A DNA stretch of 7,480 nucleotides from an uncultured Alcaligenaceae bacterium (GCA_937908115.1 CALEQZ010000037.1:1-7480), one strand, 5' to 3'; shown: positions 1 to 6,205, counted from the stretch's first letter. Notes: generated from the sequence alone by a model not told the origin. Numbers and translations: made by a program.

Positions 1-351
1 TATGCAAGCGGCGGCTTTCAGTATGGCTCATCCATTCGGCTGAAGAACGTCGAAGGCCCCAGCCCCTACGGGCTGGCGGAAGTCGAGCGCATCGAAACCG
101 TCGTGGGTCACTATAAGCCGGAGTACAACAGCGACGGCCGGCGCCGCGTGTTCTTTGTCGCGGAGCAGTTGGCAGAAGTCATCCCGGAGGTTGTGGTCGA
201 GGACGGCGCGGAGTTCGGCGACGAGCGCGTTCCGGCGGTCCTGGTTGACCAGTTGATGCCCGTCGCGTTCGCTGCGATTCGTGAGCTTGCCGCCGAAGTG
301 CGCGCGCTGCGCGCCGAAGTCGAAGCTGTGCGCGGCCAGGGGGCGGCGTAA
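1..351 (+). CDS. Tail fibre protein, C-terminal end with S74-type intramolecular chaperone domain (5' truncated)
   Basis: The reading frame is open from base 1 to the TAA at 349-351 and gives the last 116 residues of a larger protein. These form a peptidase-S74 (endosialidase-type) chaperone domain, which in known fibres helps trimer folding and then cuts itself off. Visible hallmarks are a Ser-Ser-x-Arg-x-Lys motif at visible residues 10-15, a central AEQLAEVIPEVVV stretch, and a C-terminal coiled-coil-like heptad region (IRELAAEVRALRAEVEAV). The usual motif is Ser-Asp-x-Arg-x-Lys. The Ser and Lys, five residues apart as in the catalytic dyad of endosialidases, are kept, while the Asp is replaced by Ser. 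The stop overlaps the next ATG by one base (TAATG), so the two genes are probably translationally coupled. The receptor-binding part lies outside the window, so host specificity cannot be read. The S74 call is firm; the fibre role is inferred from this and the neighbours. Confidence 0.85.
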   Translation, partial: YASGGFQYGSSIRLKNVEGPSPYGLAEVERIETVVGHYKPEYNSDGRRRVFFVAEQLAEVIPEVVVEDGAEFGDERVPAVLVDQLMPVAFAAIRELAAEVRALRAEVEAVRGQGAA

Positions 352-1010
352 TGTCCGGGTTCTTTTCAAACGGCGTTGACCTGGACAACCTGTTTTCGCC
401 GTACCGGTCGGGGACGAAGGCGGGAAACACCGGATTCCGCCGCAGCGATGGCTACGATCTGGCCCAGCTGTATCAGCCGCGTGGCAGCACAACCAAGCGT
501 GCGAACGTGGGCTTCCGCCTGTCCGATGGGCGCGACCTGTCGGAGCTTTTCGAGGCGAAGGGCGCGGCCCTGGTGGCGCTCGCATTCAACGGCAATAGTT
601 ACACCGCAGCCGGTCGGCCGCGAAATAACAACACCGTGGCCGAAGCGGAATTGCAGCTGATTTTCAAGGCGGACGGAAACTGGGAAATTGTCCGCTACGT
701 GTCGCAGACCACGGGCGCGCAATCGCTGGCGAACGGATCGTGGCGAAATGCCGGCGGCAGTTCCGGCGAATACAAGGTGCAGTTCATCGTATCGACGGGC
801 GGAGAGTTCCCCGGATCGCTGGGATTGAACAATCAGGCGAGTTCGGCGCAGCCCCTGGGATCGCAGCGCATGTGCGCGGTATCGATTGGCGGCAGCGATA
901 GGGTTCCGCGCTCCGCCTGGGCTGACGTGACGGCTCGACTGACCGGCCCCCAGGGGCAAACAGTCGATTCAAAGCTGCGGTTCACCGTGTCTGCCGTGGC
1001 CGAACTGTGA
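351..1010 (+). CDS. Unrecognised 219-residue tail-associated protein with three N-terminal motif repeats
   Basis: I do not recognise a named family. The ATG at 351 overlaps the fibre stop and has a purine-rich site (AGGGGG, 338-343) about seven bases upstream. Residues 3-74 hold three tandem copies of a 25-26-residue unit, roughly G-F-x-x-S-(D/N)-G-x-D-L-x-x-L-(F/Y)-x-P, starting at residues 3, 28 and 54. Similar G-x-D-L-x-x-L-F-x-P motifs occur in phage structural and tail-tip proteins. The rest (about 75-219) is rich in Ser, Gly, Asn and alternating beta-type residues and looks like one beta-sandwich-like domain; no signal peptide or membrane segment is seen. It lies between the fibre and the sheath gene, where R-pyocins and P2 carry a fibre-assembly chaperone. 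It could be such a chaperone, a fibre-tip or adaptor protein, or a second receptor-binding protein. The sequence does not decide between these. Confidence 0.8.
   Translation: MSGFFSNGVDLDNLFSPYRSGTKAGNTGFRRSDGYDLAQLYQPRGSTTKRANVGFRLSDGRDLSELFEAKGAALVALAFNGNSYTAAGRPRNNNTVAEAELQLIFKADGNWEIVRYVSQTTGAQSLANGSWRNAGGSSGEYKVQFIVSTGGEFPGSLGLNNQASSAQPLGSQRMCAVSIGGSDRVPRSAWADVTARLTGPQGQTVDSKLRFTVSAVAEL
357..572 (+). repeat. Three tandem protein-level repeats in the 219-residue protein
   Basis: Three imperfect units begin at residues 3, 28 and 54 of the protein. Each has an aromatic (FF, FR, FR), then S-N-G or S-D-G, one variable residue, D-L, two variable residues, L-F or L-Y, and a short basic/Gly/Thr linker. 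The DNA copies have diverged, so the repeat is held at protein level, not as recent DNA duplication. Confidence 0.75.
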
Positions 1011-1013
1011 GGA

Positions 1014-1063
1014 AATCGCTGCAATGGGACGCTACCCGCTGAGGGGCGACCATTGCAGCGATT
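1014..1063 (+). promoter_or_regulatory. Perfect 14-bp inverted repeat before the sheath gene
   Basis: Bases 1014-1027 are the exact reverse complement of 1050-1063, leaving a 22-base loop that can itself form a CCC/GGG mini-stem (1035-1037 with 1043-1045). No T-run follows, so it does not look like a complete intrinsic terminator. It begins four bases after the stop of the upstream gene and ends 24 bases before the sheath start. It could be an RNA hairpin that controls translation or protects the 5' end of a processed sheath/tube mRNA, or a DNA operator. The repeat is directly visible; its role is inferred. Confidence 0.55.
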
Positions 1064-1116
1064 CCAACCAACCCGGATCGCTTCCACGTGAGTACCGATT
1101 TCCTGCACGGCGTTGA
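1024..1116 (+). CDS. Possible 30-codon leader ORF overlapping the sheath start
   Basis: An ATG at 1024 follows a good Shine-Dalgarno-like GAGGAA (1009-1014) and opens a 30-codon frame that ends at the TGA at 1114-1116, 26 bases inside the sheath gene in another frame. Its start codon lies inside the 5' arm of the 1014-1063 hairpin. The sheath GTG has almost no Shine-Dalgarno of its own, so this ORF may deliver ribosomes by coupling. The peptide, rich in Arg, Pro and Ser, resembles nothing I know. It may be chance; listed because of its ribosome site and position. Confidence 0.25.
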   Translation: MGRYPLRGDHCSDSNQPGSLPREYRFPARR

Positions 1117-2296
1117 GGTTGTCGAAATCGACACCGGCGCCCGCCCCATCGCGGTTGCCGCATCGTCCATTATCGGCATCGTGGGCACCGCCCCGCGCGC
1201 CGATGAAGCGGCGTTCCCGCTGAACACCCCCGTACTGCTGGCGAATTCGCGGCAGCTGGCCGCAAAGCTGGTGGCGAGCGATGGCGAAGATGACGGCACC
1301 TTGCCGGGTGCCGTTGATTCCATCCTTGACCAAGCGGGCGCCGTCATCGTCGTCATTCGCGTGCCGAAGGGCGAAACCGACGCGGCGACGCTGGCGAACG
1401 TCATTGGCGGCGTTGATGCCGTCACCGGCGATTACCTGGGCGTGCATGCCCTGTGCGCCGCCGAGTCCGTCACCGGCTACAAGCCGCGCATTCTGATCGC
1501 GCCGGGTTTCACCCACCAACGGCCCGTCAACCCCGACGATTCCGACGAATTCCTGCGGAACCCGGTGGTGGCCGAACTGGAAGGCATCGCCGAACGTCTG
1601 CGCGCTGTCATCATCCAGGACGGCCCGAACACCACGGATGCCGATGCCGTGGCCGTGGCCGGCGACAGCGGTTCGCGCCGCGTGTACGTGGTGGACCCGT
1701 TCGTCAAGAAGCTGGACGGCGAAACGTTCGTCAACGTACCGGCGTCCCCGGCGGTGGCGGGCCTGATCGCGCGCACGGACAACGAGGTCGGTTTTTGGGC
1801 CTCGCCGTCCAATCGCCCCATCTACGGCATCGTCGGCACTGCCCGTCCGGTTGACTTCGCCCTTGGCGATACGACCTGCCGCGCAAACCTGCTGAACGCG
1901 AAGAACGTGGCGACCATCATCCGGCAGGACGGTTTCCGCCTGTGGGGCAATCGCACGCTGTCCAGCGATCCCAAGTGGGCGTTCCTGTGCGTGGTGCGCA
2001 CCGCCGATATCATCGCGGACAGCCTGCAAGCGGCGCACCTGTGGGCAGTGGATCGCGGCATCACCCGCACGTATGCCGAGGACGTGCGCGATGGCGTCAA
2101 TGCCTTCCTGCGCGACCTGCGCAACCGTGGCGCGATCCTGGGCGGTTCCTGCTGGCTGGACCCCGAACTGAACAGCGCCGCGAACATTCAGAGCGGAAAG
2201 ATTGCCTGGGATTTCGACTTCACCCCCGTGTACCCGGCCGAACGTCTTTCGTTCCGTTCGCACATGGTTGACGACTACATTTCGGAGATTTTCTAA
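1088..2296 (+). CDS. FI: Contractile tail sheath protein (P2 gpFI family)
   Basis: This 402-residue protein is close to P2 FI in length (about 396) and matches it along its length. It forms the outer sheath that contracts and drives the tube through the target envelope. Recognisable blocks are the N-terminal F-L-H-G-V-x-V-x-E-I (residues 5-14), ESVTGYKPRIL (126-136), the highly conserved RQDGFRLWGNRT (279-290) followed by a RTADIIADSLQAAHLWAVD region, and a C-terminus of the D-F-D-F-T-P-V-x-P-x-E-x-L type that makes the inter-subunit arm. The start is GTG at 1088. The next in-frame upstream stop is at 1040-1042 and no ATG lies between, and this start gives the usual family N-terminus. Only a weak GGAT (1075-1078) could serve as ribosome site, which is odd for one of the most abundant tail proteins. 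FII follows three bases after the stop. Confidence 0.97.
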   Translation: MSTDFLHGVEVVEIDTGARPIAVAASSIIGIVGTAPRADEAAFPLNTPVLLANSRQLAAKLVASDGEDDGTLPGAVDSILDQAGAVIVVIRVPKGETDAATLANVIGGVDAVTGDYLGVHALCAAESVTGYKPRILIAPGFTHQRPVNPDDSDEFLRNPVVAELEGIAERLRAVIIQDGPNTTDADAVAVAGDSGSRRVYVVDPFVKKLDGETFVNVPASPAVAGLIARTDNEVGFWASPSNRPIYGIVGTARPVDFALGDTTCRANLLNAKNVATIIRQDGFRLWGNRTLSSDPKWAFLCVVRTADIIADSLQAAHLWAVDRGITRTYAEDVRDGVNAFLRDLRNRGAILGGSCWLDPELNSAANIQSGKIAWDFDFTPVYPAERLSFRSHMVDDYISEIF

Positions 2297-2299
2297 GCC

Positions 2300-2800
2300 A
2301 TGCGCTACGTCCGCAAGAATATCAATGCGTTCCTGGACGGCAAGGGCTACGCCGGCCGCATCGAGGATTTCAACCCGCCGAAGCTGGCGACCGTCAACGA
2401 AGAGTTCCGCGCGGGCGGCATGAACGCCCCGGTGGAAATCGTGATGGGCATGGAGAAGCTGGAAAGTAACTTCGCGCTGGTTTCGTACGATCCCGATGCC
2501 ATCGCGGCCTGGGGCGTTTCGCAGGGCAACAACGTGCAGTTCACCGTGCGCGAAGCCCTGGAATCCGCCGACGGCGAAGTGACCGCCGTGATCCACAACA
2601 TGCATGGCCGCGTCAAGGAAGTGGACCAGGGCACCGCCAAGCCCGGCGAGCGCTCCACTATCCGCATCACCCTGGCGCTGTCGTACTACAAGCTGACCCA
2701 CGGCGCGCGCATGCTGCACGAAATCGACGTGCCGAACATGACGCACGTGAGCAACGGCATCGACGTGCTGGCGCCTGTCCGCGCCGCCCTGGGCATCTGA
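2300..2800 (+). CDS. FII: Major tail tube protein (P2 gpFII family)
   Basis: This 166-residue protein (P2 FII is about 172) forms the stacked hexameric rings of the inner tube. Family marks are the N-terminal R-K-N-x-N-A-F-L-D-G-x-x-Y-x-G block (residues 5-19), the P-P-K-L motif (26-29), R-A-G-G-M-N-A-P (37-44) followed by M-G-M-E-K-L-E (49-55), and a C-terminal DVPNM region with a long beta hairpin before it. The ATG lies three bases after the sheath stop, with GGAG at 2284-2287 as a somewhat distant ribosome site, so the gene is probably coupled to FI. Sheath and tube are made in similar, high copy numbers, which fits a shared message. A strong GC-rich hairpin follows within seven bases of the stop. 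Confidence 0.97.
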   Translation: MRYVRKNINAFLDGKGYAGRIEDFNPPKLATVNEEFRAGGMNAPVEIVMGMEKLESNFALVSYDPDAIAAWGVSQGNNVQFTVREALESADGEVTAVIHNMHGRVKEVDQGTAKPGERSTIRITLALSYYKLTHGARMLHEIDVPNMTHVSNGIDVLAPVRAALGI

Positions 2801-2806
2801 TCCATC

Positions 2807-2832
2807 GCGGGGCCGCTAGGCGGCGGCCCCGC
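2807..2832 (+). terminator. GC-rich hairpin after the tube gene, probable partial terminator or mRNA stabiliser
   Basis: A perfect 10-bp stem (2807-2816 with 2823-2832, all G-C pairs) has a six-base loop and is followed only by TT rather than a long T-run. It separates the high-copy sheath/tube genes from the low-copy chaperone and tape measure genes. An attenuating terminator or a 3' end protecting an FI-FII message would both suit that position. The stem is directly visible; the effect on expression is inferred. Confidence 0.5.
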
Positions 2833-2852
2833 TTCACCACGAAGGGAATTCC

Positions 2853-3137
2853 ATGAGCAAGAAGAAGCCTGCCGATTTCGTCACGATGGACGGCGCCGCC
2901 GCGCACGTCGAGCTTTCCCGCGAATACACGTTCGACGGGATCAAGCATAACCGCGTCACCATGCGCGAGCCGACCGTCGGCGATATCGAGGACTACAACC
3001 GCCGCCAGGGCAGCGACACGCAGAAGGAAATCGACACCTTCGCGAACCTGTGCAGCCTGACCCCGGACAACATCCGCGCGATGAGCCTGCGCGACTACAC
3101 CCGTTTGCAGGAAGCCTATCGGCTTTTTATGGACTGA
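2853..3137 (+). CDS. E: Tail assembly chaperone, short form (P2 gpE family)
   Basis: This 94-residue protein belongs to the P2 gpE / Mu gp41-like tail assembly chaperone group (P2 E is about 91 residues). Such proteins coat and protect the tape measure during tail initiation and are not in the finished particle. Supporting features are the size, the Lys-rich start, the central T-F-D-G-I-K-H-N-R-V-T-M-R-E-P-T-x-G-D block (residues 26-44), the helical C-terminal half, and its fixed place between tube and tape measure genes. A good AGGGAA (2843-2848) precedes the ATG. The frame ends soon after a run of five T (3124-3128), where a -1 frameshift would extend the protein. The family call rests mostly on size, position and the frameshift layout. 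Confidence 0.88.
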   Translation: MSKKKPADFVTMDGAAAHVELSREYTFDGIKHNRVTMREPTVGDIEDYNRRQGSDTQKEIDTFANLCSLTPDNIRAMSLRDYTRLQEAYRLFMD

Positions 3138-3268
3138 CCCCGGACGAACTGAGGACGGGGGCGCTCGCCCTGGCCCATCATACGGGCTGGGGGCTGGCGG
3201 AGATATTCGCTTTGCCTGTGTCCCGTTTCATTTGGTGGATTGAAGGATTGCCGAAAGATGGCGGCTAA
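2853..3268 (+). CDS. E': E-E' frameshift fusion tail chaperone (long form)
   Basis: A -1 shift at the T5 run (3124-3128) moves ribosomes from the E frame after ...Tyr-Arg-Leu-Phe into the overlapping frame, which continues Tyr-Gly-Leu-Thr-Pro-Asp... to the TAA at 3266-3268. The fusion is 138 residues, close to the roughly 142 of P2 E+E'. The extra 46 residues include LAEIFALPVSRFIWWIEGL, which matches the P2 GpE' pattern of a short helix, an aromatic/Pro stretch and a W-containing helix. No start codon with a ribosome site is seen for a separate E' gene. The +1 frame gives a peptide without any family resemblance. In P2 and lambda the long form is made at low ratio and links the chaperone to the tape measure and tube. 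Coordinates span the whole fusion; base 3128 is read twice. Confidence 0.8.
3123..3160 (+). other. Programmed -1 ribosomal frameshift signal (slip site plus downstream stem)
   Basis: In the E frame the codons are CTT TTT ATG GAC TGA. A peptidyl-tRNA on TTT (3126-3128) can re-pair fully one base back on TTT (3125-3127). Nine bases downstream a 5-bp stem can form (3138-3142 CCCCG with 3156-3160 CGGGG, 13-base loop), a typical distance for a stimulator. The site has five T, one fewer than the TTTTTTG of P2, and is not a perfect tandem X-XXY-YYZ slip in this frame. The overlap geometry is certain; the precise slip mechanism is inferred. Confidence 0.65.
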
Positions 3269-5540
3269 GACACTTAAGGCGAGTATCGTAATCGGCGGTG
3301 CGGTGGCGCAGTCCATGCGCACCGCCATCGCTGAGGCGCGCGGCGGATTCCGCACCATCGGCACCGCGATCACGGATGCGGAGCGCCGGCAGAAGCTGCT
3401 ATCCAACAGCATTCAGACGTTCGGCCGCCAGGGCCGGAATGTGTCGCGCATGCGCGAGGAATACGCGCAGCTGACGCGGCAGGTGGATCGCCTGCGCGTC
3501 GTGCAAGCGAGCGTGGCGGATATCGAGGCGCGGCAGGCCGCGAACGCCGCAGCGCGGTCGAAGTATGGCGCGGAACTGCGCACTGCCGCTTTCGGCTTCG
3601 CGGCCACCGCTGGCGCCGTCCTTGCGCCGGTGAAGATGGCCGCCGATTTCGAATCGGCGATGCTGGGCGTTGCGAAGCAGCTGGACGGCGCGCGCGACGA
3701 TGCCGGTAAGCTGACGCCGAAGTTCTACGAAATGCAGGCCAGCGTTCGCGGCCTGGGCCGCGAGCTTCCCATTGCGACGAACGAGATTGCGGACATGGTG
3801 GCCGCAGGCTTGCGCATGGGCGTTGCCGGCGACGAAATCATCGGGTTCACCCGCACCGCCGCGAAGATGGCGGACGCGTTTGAACTGCCGGCCGGCAAGC
3901 TGGCGGATGACATGGGCAAGATTGCCGGCCTGTTCCACATTCCGGTAACGGAAATCGAAGGGCTGGCCGACGCGATCAACTACCTGGATGACAACGCGCT
4001 GTCGGCCGGCGGCGATATCATCGACGTGATGCGCCGAATTGGCGGTATGGCGAAGGCTGTCAACATGCCTGCGCAGGAAGCGGCCGCGCTCGGCTCCACG
4101 TTCCTGACGATGGGCAGCAGCGCCGAAGTCGCGGGCACCGCAACGAACGCGCTCATGCGCATCCTGGGCGCGGCGTCCACGCAGTCGAAGCGCGTGCAGA
4201 ACGGCATCCGTGGCATCGGGCTTTCGGTCGAAGAGTTGCAGGCCGGCATGCAGACGGATGCAACCGGCACCATCCTGAAAGTCCTGGATCGCCTGAACAG
4301 CCTGAGCGGTGAAAAGCGCCTTGTTGCCGCGTCGCAGATTTTCGGCGCGGAGTACGGCGACGACGTGGCGAAGCTGGCAACGGGCGCGGAAGAGTACCGC
4401 CGGCAGCTTGCGCTTGTCGCGAGCGAGGGCGCAAAGGGCAGCATGTCGCGCGAGTTCGCCGCGCGCATGCAGACTGCGAACGCGCAGTGGCAGGTTGCAA
4501 AGAACCGCATGGGCGAGCTGGGCGGCGTGATTGGTAGCGCGCTGCTGCCGCAGGTGAATCAGTTGCTTGCCGCTGTCGGCCCGATGGTGACGCGCGTTGC
4601 CGGCTGGATCGAGAAGAACCCGCAGCTTGTTCGCGGCGTGGCCGCAACCGCGCTGGCGGTGGCTGGCCTGAACGTCGCGGTGAGGGGCGCCATGTACGGC
4701 TTTACCGTGCTGCGCGGCCCGGTGCTGGCCGTGGTGAACGTGTGGCGCAAGTTCCAGGCGGGGCAGGCGCTGGCCGCAATGGGCAGGTTCGGCCCGGTGG
4801 CCGCGCGTTCCGCGATGTGGATTGGCCGAATCGGCGCGGCAATCGCCGGCATCGGCACCGGCCCTATCGCCCTGGCTGCGGCCGCGCTCACTGCCGTGGC
4901 GCTGGTGGTGCGCAAATACTGGCAGCCGATCAAGGCGTTTCTTGGCGGCGTGTTCGACGGCCTGCGCGATGCGGTCGGTCCCGTCATGGCCGAAGTGCAA
5001 GCCGCGTTTGCGCCGATCATGCCGCAGCTTGCCGAGGTCGGCGCGCTGCTGGGCAAGGTGTGGAACTGGTTTGTGGAACTGCTGGCCCCCGTCAACATGG
5101 CTGACGAAGAGTTGAAGGGGATCGCGGACACCGGCCGGCAGGTCGGGCACGTGCTGGGCGCCATGCTGATGAGTACCGCGCGCATGCTCGGCACCGTTAT
5201 CGGCCTGATCGCCAAGATGCACGACAAGTTTCAGGCGGCGGCCAAGATGGTCGGCTCCGGCATCGGCGCCGTGGCGGGCTTCCTGGGCCTGGGCAATGCT
5301 GTGCCGCAGGCTGTGCCGGCCGGTGCGGTGCCGAAGCCCGCGCCCGCCAGCGTTTCGGCCGCTGGACGTGCTGGCGCACGCGCTGGCGCCCCGGTGGTGC
5401 AGGATTCGTCGCAACACACGTACAACATCACGCAGCTGCCGGGCGAGTCGGCGGAAGAGCTTGCGCGCCGGATCGAAGCGGAGCGGCGCCGCGCTGCCGC
5501 CGCGCAGCGGCGCGGCAGCCTCACGGACGGAGTGAACTAA
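3258..5540 (+). CDS. T: Tail tape measure protein (P2 gpT, TP901 family)
   Basis: This is a 760-residue tape measure, slightly shorter than P2 T (about 815), that sets tail length and is extruded ahead of DNA or pore formation. The N-terminus (about 30-85) is helical and charged, likely coiled coil. A TP901-type core starts near residue 131 with F-E-S-A-M and runs through the A-D-x-M-A-A-G-L-R-M-G-type block to about residue 410. Hydrophobic, Gly/Ala-rich segments near 454-496 and 521-570 look like the membrane-inserting region common to tape measures. The end is Pro/Ala-rich, then strongly charged (E-E-L-A-R-R-I-E-A-E-R-R-R). I chose ATG 3258, preceded by GAAGGA (3242-3247), over an upstream in-frame TTG at 3240 that would add six residues. 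The start overlaps the E' stop by 11 bases, tying its translation to the frameshift product. By the usual rule of about 1.5 angstrom per residue, a tail near 110 nm is expected (inference). Confidence 0.96.
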   Translation: MAAKTLKASIVIGGAVAQSMRTAIAEARGGFRTIGTAITDAERRQKLLSNSIQTFGRQGRNVSRMREEYAQLTRQVDRLRVVQASVADIEARQAANAAARSKYGAELRTAAFGFAATAGAVLAPVKMAADFESAMLGVAKQLDGARDDAGKLTPKFYEMQASVRGLGRELPIATNEIADMVAAGLRMGVAGDEIIGFTRTAAKMADAFELPAGKLADDMGKIAGLFHIPVTEIEGLADAINYLDDNALSAGGDIIDVMRRIGGMAKAVNMPAQEAAALGSTFLTMGSSAEVAGTATNALMRILGAASTQSKRVQNGIRGIGLSVEELQAGMQTDATGTILKVLDRLNSLSGEKRLVAASQIFGAEYGDDVAKLATGAEEYRRQLALVASEGAKGSMSREFAARMQTANAQWQVAKNRMGELGGVIGSALLPQVNQLLAAVGPMVTRVAGWIEKNPQLVRGVAATALAVAGLNVAVRGAMYGFTVLRGPVLAVVNVWRKFQAGQALAAMGRFGPVAARSAMWIGRIGAAIAGIGTGPIALAAAALTAVALVVRKYWQPIKAFLGGVFDGLRDAVGPVMAEVQAAFAPIMPQLAEVGALLGKVWNWFVELLAPVNMADEELKGIADTGRQVGHVLGAMLMSTARMLGTVIGLIAKMHDKFQAAAKMVGSGIGAVAGFLGLGNAVPQAVPAGAVPKPAPASVSAAGRAGARAGAPVVQDSSQHTYNITQLPGESAEELARRIEAERRRAAAAQRRGSLTDGVN

Positions 5541-5996
5541 GTGGATAGGCAAACGGCTTCCGGCATTACTGACCTGCTGCTGTCGGGGCGCGGCCGGATG
5601 GATTCCGGCGCGTCCCCGGTGCTGCTGATGCTGGGCGACTTCAAGTTTTCGCTGAACACCGCCGTGTTCCAGGAGGCGCAGCGCTCAACGAACTACCGGT
5701 GGCGCGCACAGGAACGCATCGGGCACATGGATGCGATGCAGTACACCGGTCCCGGTGATGATCGGCTCACGCTGCCGGGCGTGCTGCTGCCCGAGTTCAA
5801 GGGGGACAGCTATTACCTGGACCTGCTGCGGCAGATGGCGCAGGCGGGCGTTCCGTACCGCTTGCTTTCCAGTACCGGCGCGGTGCTGGGGAATTGGGTG
5901 ATTGAGGATATCGACACGACGGAATCCGTGTATCGCCCGTGGGGCACTGCGGCGCGGTATGACTTCACGATTCGACTGCGGAGGCATTCGGCATGA
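5541..5996 (+). CDS. U: Tail terminator protein (P2 gpU family)
   Basis: This 151-residue protein matches P2 gpU, which caps the head-proximal end of the tube and ends tail growth. The core runs from about residue 29 (L-M-L-G-D-F-x-F-S), through the signature Y-T-G-P-G-D-D-x-L-T-L-P-G-V-L-L-P-E (68-85) and Y-R-L (106-108), to G-N-W-V-I-E-D-I (116-123). A C-terminal strand (D-F-T-I-R-L-R-R) completes the fold. The GTG at 5541 directly abuts the tape measure stop and has a good GGAG (5529-5532) eight bases upstream. It gives about 28 residues before the point where gpU proteins usually begin. An in-frame ATG at 5598 is an alternative start that would remove 19 of them but has a poorer upstream site. 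The stop overlaps the X start as ATGA. Confidence 0.95.
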   Translation: MDRQTASGITDLLLSGRGRMDSGASPVLLMLGDFKFSLNTAVFQEAQRSTNYRWRAQERIGHMDAMQYTGPGDDRLTLPGVLLPEFKGDSYYLDLLRQMAQAGVPYRLLSSTGAVLGNWVIEDIDTTESVYRPWGTAARYDFTIRLRRHSA

Positions 5997-6205
5997 GCCG
6001 CACCTATGTTGCGCGGGATGGCGACATGATCGACGCGGTGGCCGCCAGCTACTATGGCGACACCGCGCCGGAAACCCTGCGCCGCGTCCTGGACGCGAAC
6101 CCTGGCCTTGCCGCCATCGGCCCCAGGCTGCCGGCCGGAACGCGCATTGAACTGCCCGACATTCCGAAGCCGGCCACCGTGACGGAGGGCGTGCGCCTGT
6201 GGTGA
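5993..6205 (+). CDS. X: Baseplate/tail protein X, LysM-like (P2 gpX family)
   Basis: This small 70-residue protein is a clear gpX homologue (P2 X is about 67 residues) and consists almost entirely of one LysM-like domain. Family marks are Gly-Asp-Met-Ile-Asp-Ala near the N-terminus (10-15), a Tyr-Tyr-Gly (20-22), the A-N-P-G-L-A block (35-40), and L-P-A-G-T-x-I-E-L-P-D-I (46-57). It is followed by a tail ending in V-R-L-W. LysM-like domains in this position hold the hub together or touch peptidoglycan. A strong GCGGAGG (5978-5984) precedes the ATG, which overlaps the U stop by four bases. Its position between U and D follows the R-pyocin order; in P2 itself X lies in the head-completion/lysis region. 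Confidence 0.95.
   Translation: MSRTYVARDGDMIDAVAASYYGDTAPETLRRVLDANPGLAAIGPRLPAGTRIELPDIPKPATVTEGVRLW

Noticed and set aside
1014..1063. The 14-bp inverted repeat as an insertion-sequence end or att site
   Set aside because: No transposase, target duplication or second copy is present; the two arms lie only 22 bases apart, which fits a hairpin better.
1000..1087. P2-type Ogr-dependent late promoter (TGT-N12-ACA) before the sheath gene
   Set aside because: TGT at 988 and at 1006 are each followed 12 bases later by AAC and GCA, not ACA, and no other match was found by eye.
833..2746. Long minus-strand open frame (637 codons) opposite the sheath and tube genes
   Set aside because: It is the antisense shadow of GC-rich coding DNA: the plus strand carries two clear P2-family proteins here, and the antisense translation is His/Arg/Ala-rich without recognisable domains.
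3240..3257. TTG at 3240 as the tape measure start
   Set aside because: It adds six residues (MKDCRK) atypical of the family; ATG 3258 has GAAGGA at a good distance and gives the expected A-K-T-L-K start.
3050..3268. A stand-alone E' gene starting at 3050
   Set aside because: The first part of that frame overlaps E and has no family resemblance or good ribosome site. Only the part after the T5 run looks like GpE', so it is read as a frameshift extension.
3399..5552. Long minus-strand open frame (717 codons) opposite the tape measure gene
   Set aside because: It mirrors the tape measure codon pattern, is rich in His, Arg and Ala, and resembles no protein family; the plus-strand TP901 tape measure explains the region.
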